From PNKC01 sp039917655 (lineage in GTDB: Bacteria; Chloroflexota; Dehalococcoidia; Tepidiformales; Tepidiformaceae): a stretch of 5,916 nt of DNA. The position numbers and the translations under genes are program-made. The notes under the pieces are model-generated. The model made no database searches. It saw only the letters and a list, made by a program, of their open reading frames with translations, and had not been told where the DNA came from. Shown piece by piece: positions 5,263-5,916 of the stretch. Each line of letters begins with the position of its first letter. Positions within the stretch are counted from its first letter, which is position 1. The DNA is taken from assembly GCA_039917655.1 (NCBI GenBank), contig JBDSJC010000150.1:1-5916 (forward strand), in the 5' to 3' direction.

Positions 5263-5916
5263 TCACGGGTACTCGCCGAACAATCCACCGAGCACGTCGC
5301 CAGCGTTTTCCAGCAGCCAGAGGCTCCCGGCGCTTGGGACAAAGGTGGCCCAGCAGCCCGGAATCGCGGAGGCGAGGGTTCGCGCCTCCGCAGCTGAGAC
5401 GGTGCGGTCATCCTCCCCGTGCCAGAGCTTTACCGTCGTTGGCAGCGCGGCGAAATCGATGCCCCATGGCCGCTCCATTAGCGCTACGTCATCCACGACT
5501 GCGCGCGACCCGTGCCGAAACGCCTCCCGCACGCCCTTGAGCAGCACGGCGCGCGCCGCGGGCCGCGAGAGGATCGCCCGGTCGGCAGCGGTGAGGTTTC
5601 GGGCAAGTCGCCGGACGTACAGTCCCGGCGCCCTCCGCGCGAGCAAGCTGGTCAACGCCGCTTCGACATTGGAGCGAAGCCGGCCTGGTGGCGCGCTTCC
5701 CGGTAGTCCGACGCTACTGACCGCGGCCACGGCGATGAGCTGCTCGCCCAACATCGCGGCGCAGGCCAGGGCGTACGGCCCGCCCGCCCCGAATCCGAGG
5801 ACCGCGAACCGTTCGCAACCTAGGTGCTGGGCCGCCTCAAGCACGTCCGCGGGCCAGGCAGCGATGCTCCGGCCCAGCTGAAAATCCGAGAGCCCGAAGC
5901 CCGGCCGTTCGAGCGC
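5263..5916 (-). CDS. Alpha/beta-hydrolase-fold protein lacking nucleophile and catalytic His, 5'-truncated
   Basis: The frame is open from the right edge to TGA 5265-5263, giving 217 residues; about 60-70 N-terminal residues are probably outside the window. The fold is clear: ERPGFGLSDF near the edge (the conserved D/ERPGxGxS turn), AAWPADV, then the nucleophile-elbow region AVLGFGAGGPYALACAAM, a helical lid (about 75-150) and KLWHGEDDRTV carrying the acid. Active relatives of this subfamily read GxSGGGPYALA at the elbow; here the nucleophile position is Gly43 (codon 5790-5788). Relatives read G-H near the C-terminus for the catalytic His; here it is PSAGSLWL, with Ser198 (codon 5325-5323). 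Asp170 is kept. With two of three triad residues gone it is probably not a hydrolase and may act as a binding protein or pseudoenzyme. The frame is intact over the whole visible length, which argues against random decay. It probably leads the operon with the HAD gene, 45 bases downstream. Confidence 0.88.
   Translation of the reverse strand, partial: ALERPGFGLSDFQLGRSIAAWPADVLEAAQHLGCERFAVLGFGAGGPYALACAAMLGEQLIAVAAVSSVGLPGSAPPGRLRSNVEAALTSLLARRAPGLYVRRLARNLTAADRAILSRPAARAVLLKGVREAFRHGSRAVVDDVALMERPWGIDFAALPTTVKLWHGEDDRTVSAAEARTLASAIPGCWATFVPSAGSLWLLENAGDVLGGLFGEYP

Noticed and set aside
4526..5266. A 246-codon minus-strand frame overlapping the HAD gene
   Set aside because: The overlapping frame with DVDGT, the motif III Lys and GDTAAD is plainly the real gene; this one is an Arg/Pro/Gly-rich shadow.
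5081..5881. A 266-codon plus-strand frame opposite the HAD and hydrolase-like genes
   Set aside because: It crosses two well-supported minus-strand genes and is a low-complexity Ser/Arg/Pro translation typical of antisense frames.
1..5916. tRNA, rRNA, CRISPR array, insertion sequence ends or attachment sites
   Set aside because: I scanned the intergenic stretches on both strands and found no tRNA-like arm set, no regularly spaced direct repeats, no transposase frame and no terminal inverted repeats.

Overview
This is a high-GC bacterial window with GC-rich third codon positions. A B12-dependent methionine synthase, a DUF4232-like lipoprotein, a DUF4389 membrane protein and a PemK-type toxin locus together suggest Chloroflexota or Actinomycetota. 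That is inference from gene content; no marker gene settles the taxonomy.

Layout, left to right. (1) Positions 1-2226, plus strand: the C-terminal 741 residues of cobalamin-dependent methionine synthase MetH, carrying the pterin, cap, B12 and activation domains; its 5' part lies outside the window. (2) 2227-2394: a short intergenic stretch with inverted repeats and a weak terminator-like hairpin. (3) 2395-3021, plus: a small cysteine-bearing lipoprotein that resembles DUF4232. (4) 3035-3584, minus, convergent with the lipoprotein: a type II toxin-antitoxin pair. The antitoxin is intact. The PemK/MazF-like toxin is split by a one-base frameshift, so neither half looks like a complete gene. (5) 3626-4288, minus: a four-segment membrane protein built from two DUF4389-type repeats. 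(6) 4420-5916, minus, probably one operon read right to left: an alpha/beta-hydrolase-fold protein cut by the window edge that lacks both its nucleophile and its catalytic His, then a HAD phosphatase, then an unrecognised 44-residue basic protein with a good ribosome binding site.

The genes do not form one pathway. MetH stands alone as a housekeeping gene, and the rest is a mix of accessory and poorly characterised genes. I see no clear new multi-gene system. The observations most worth a second look are the broken toxin beside an intact antitoxin, the doubly substituted hydrolase active site, the small gene at the end of the HAD operon, and a recurring TANNNT box 6-7 nt upstream of three starts that lack a Shine-Dalgarno sequence, which hints at leaderless transcripts.
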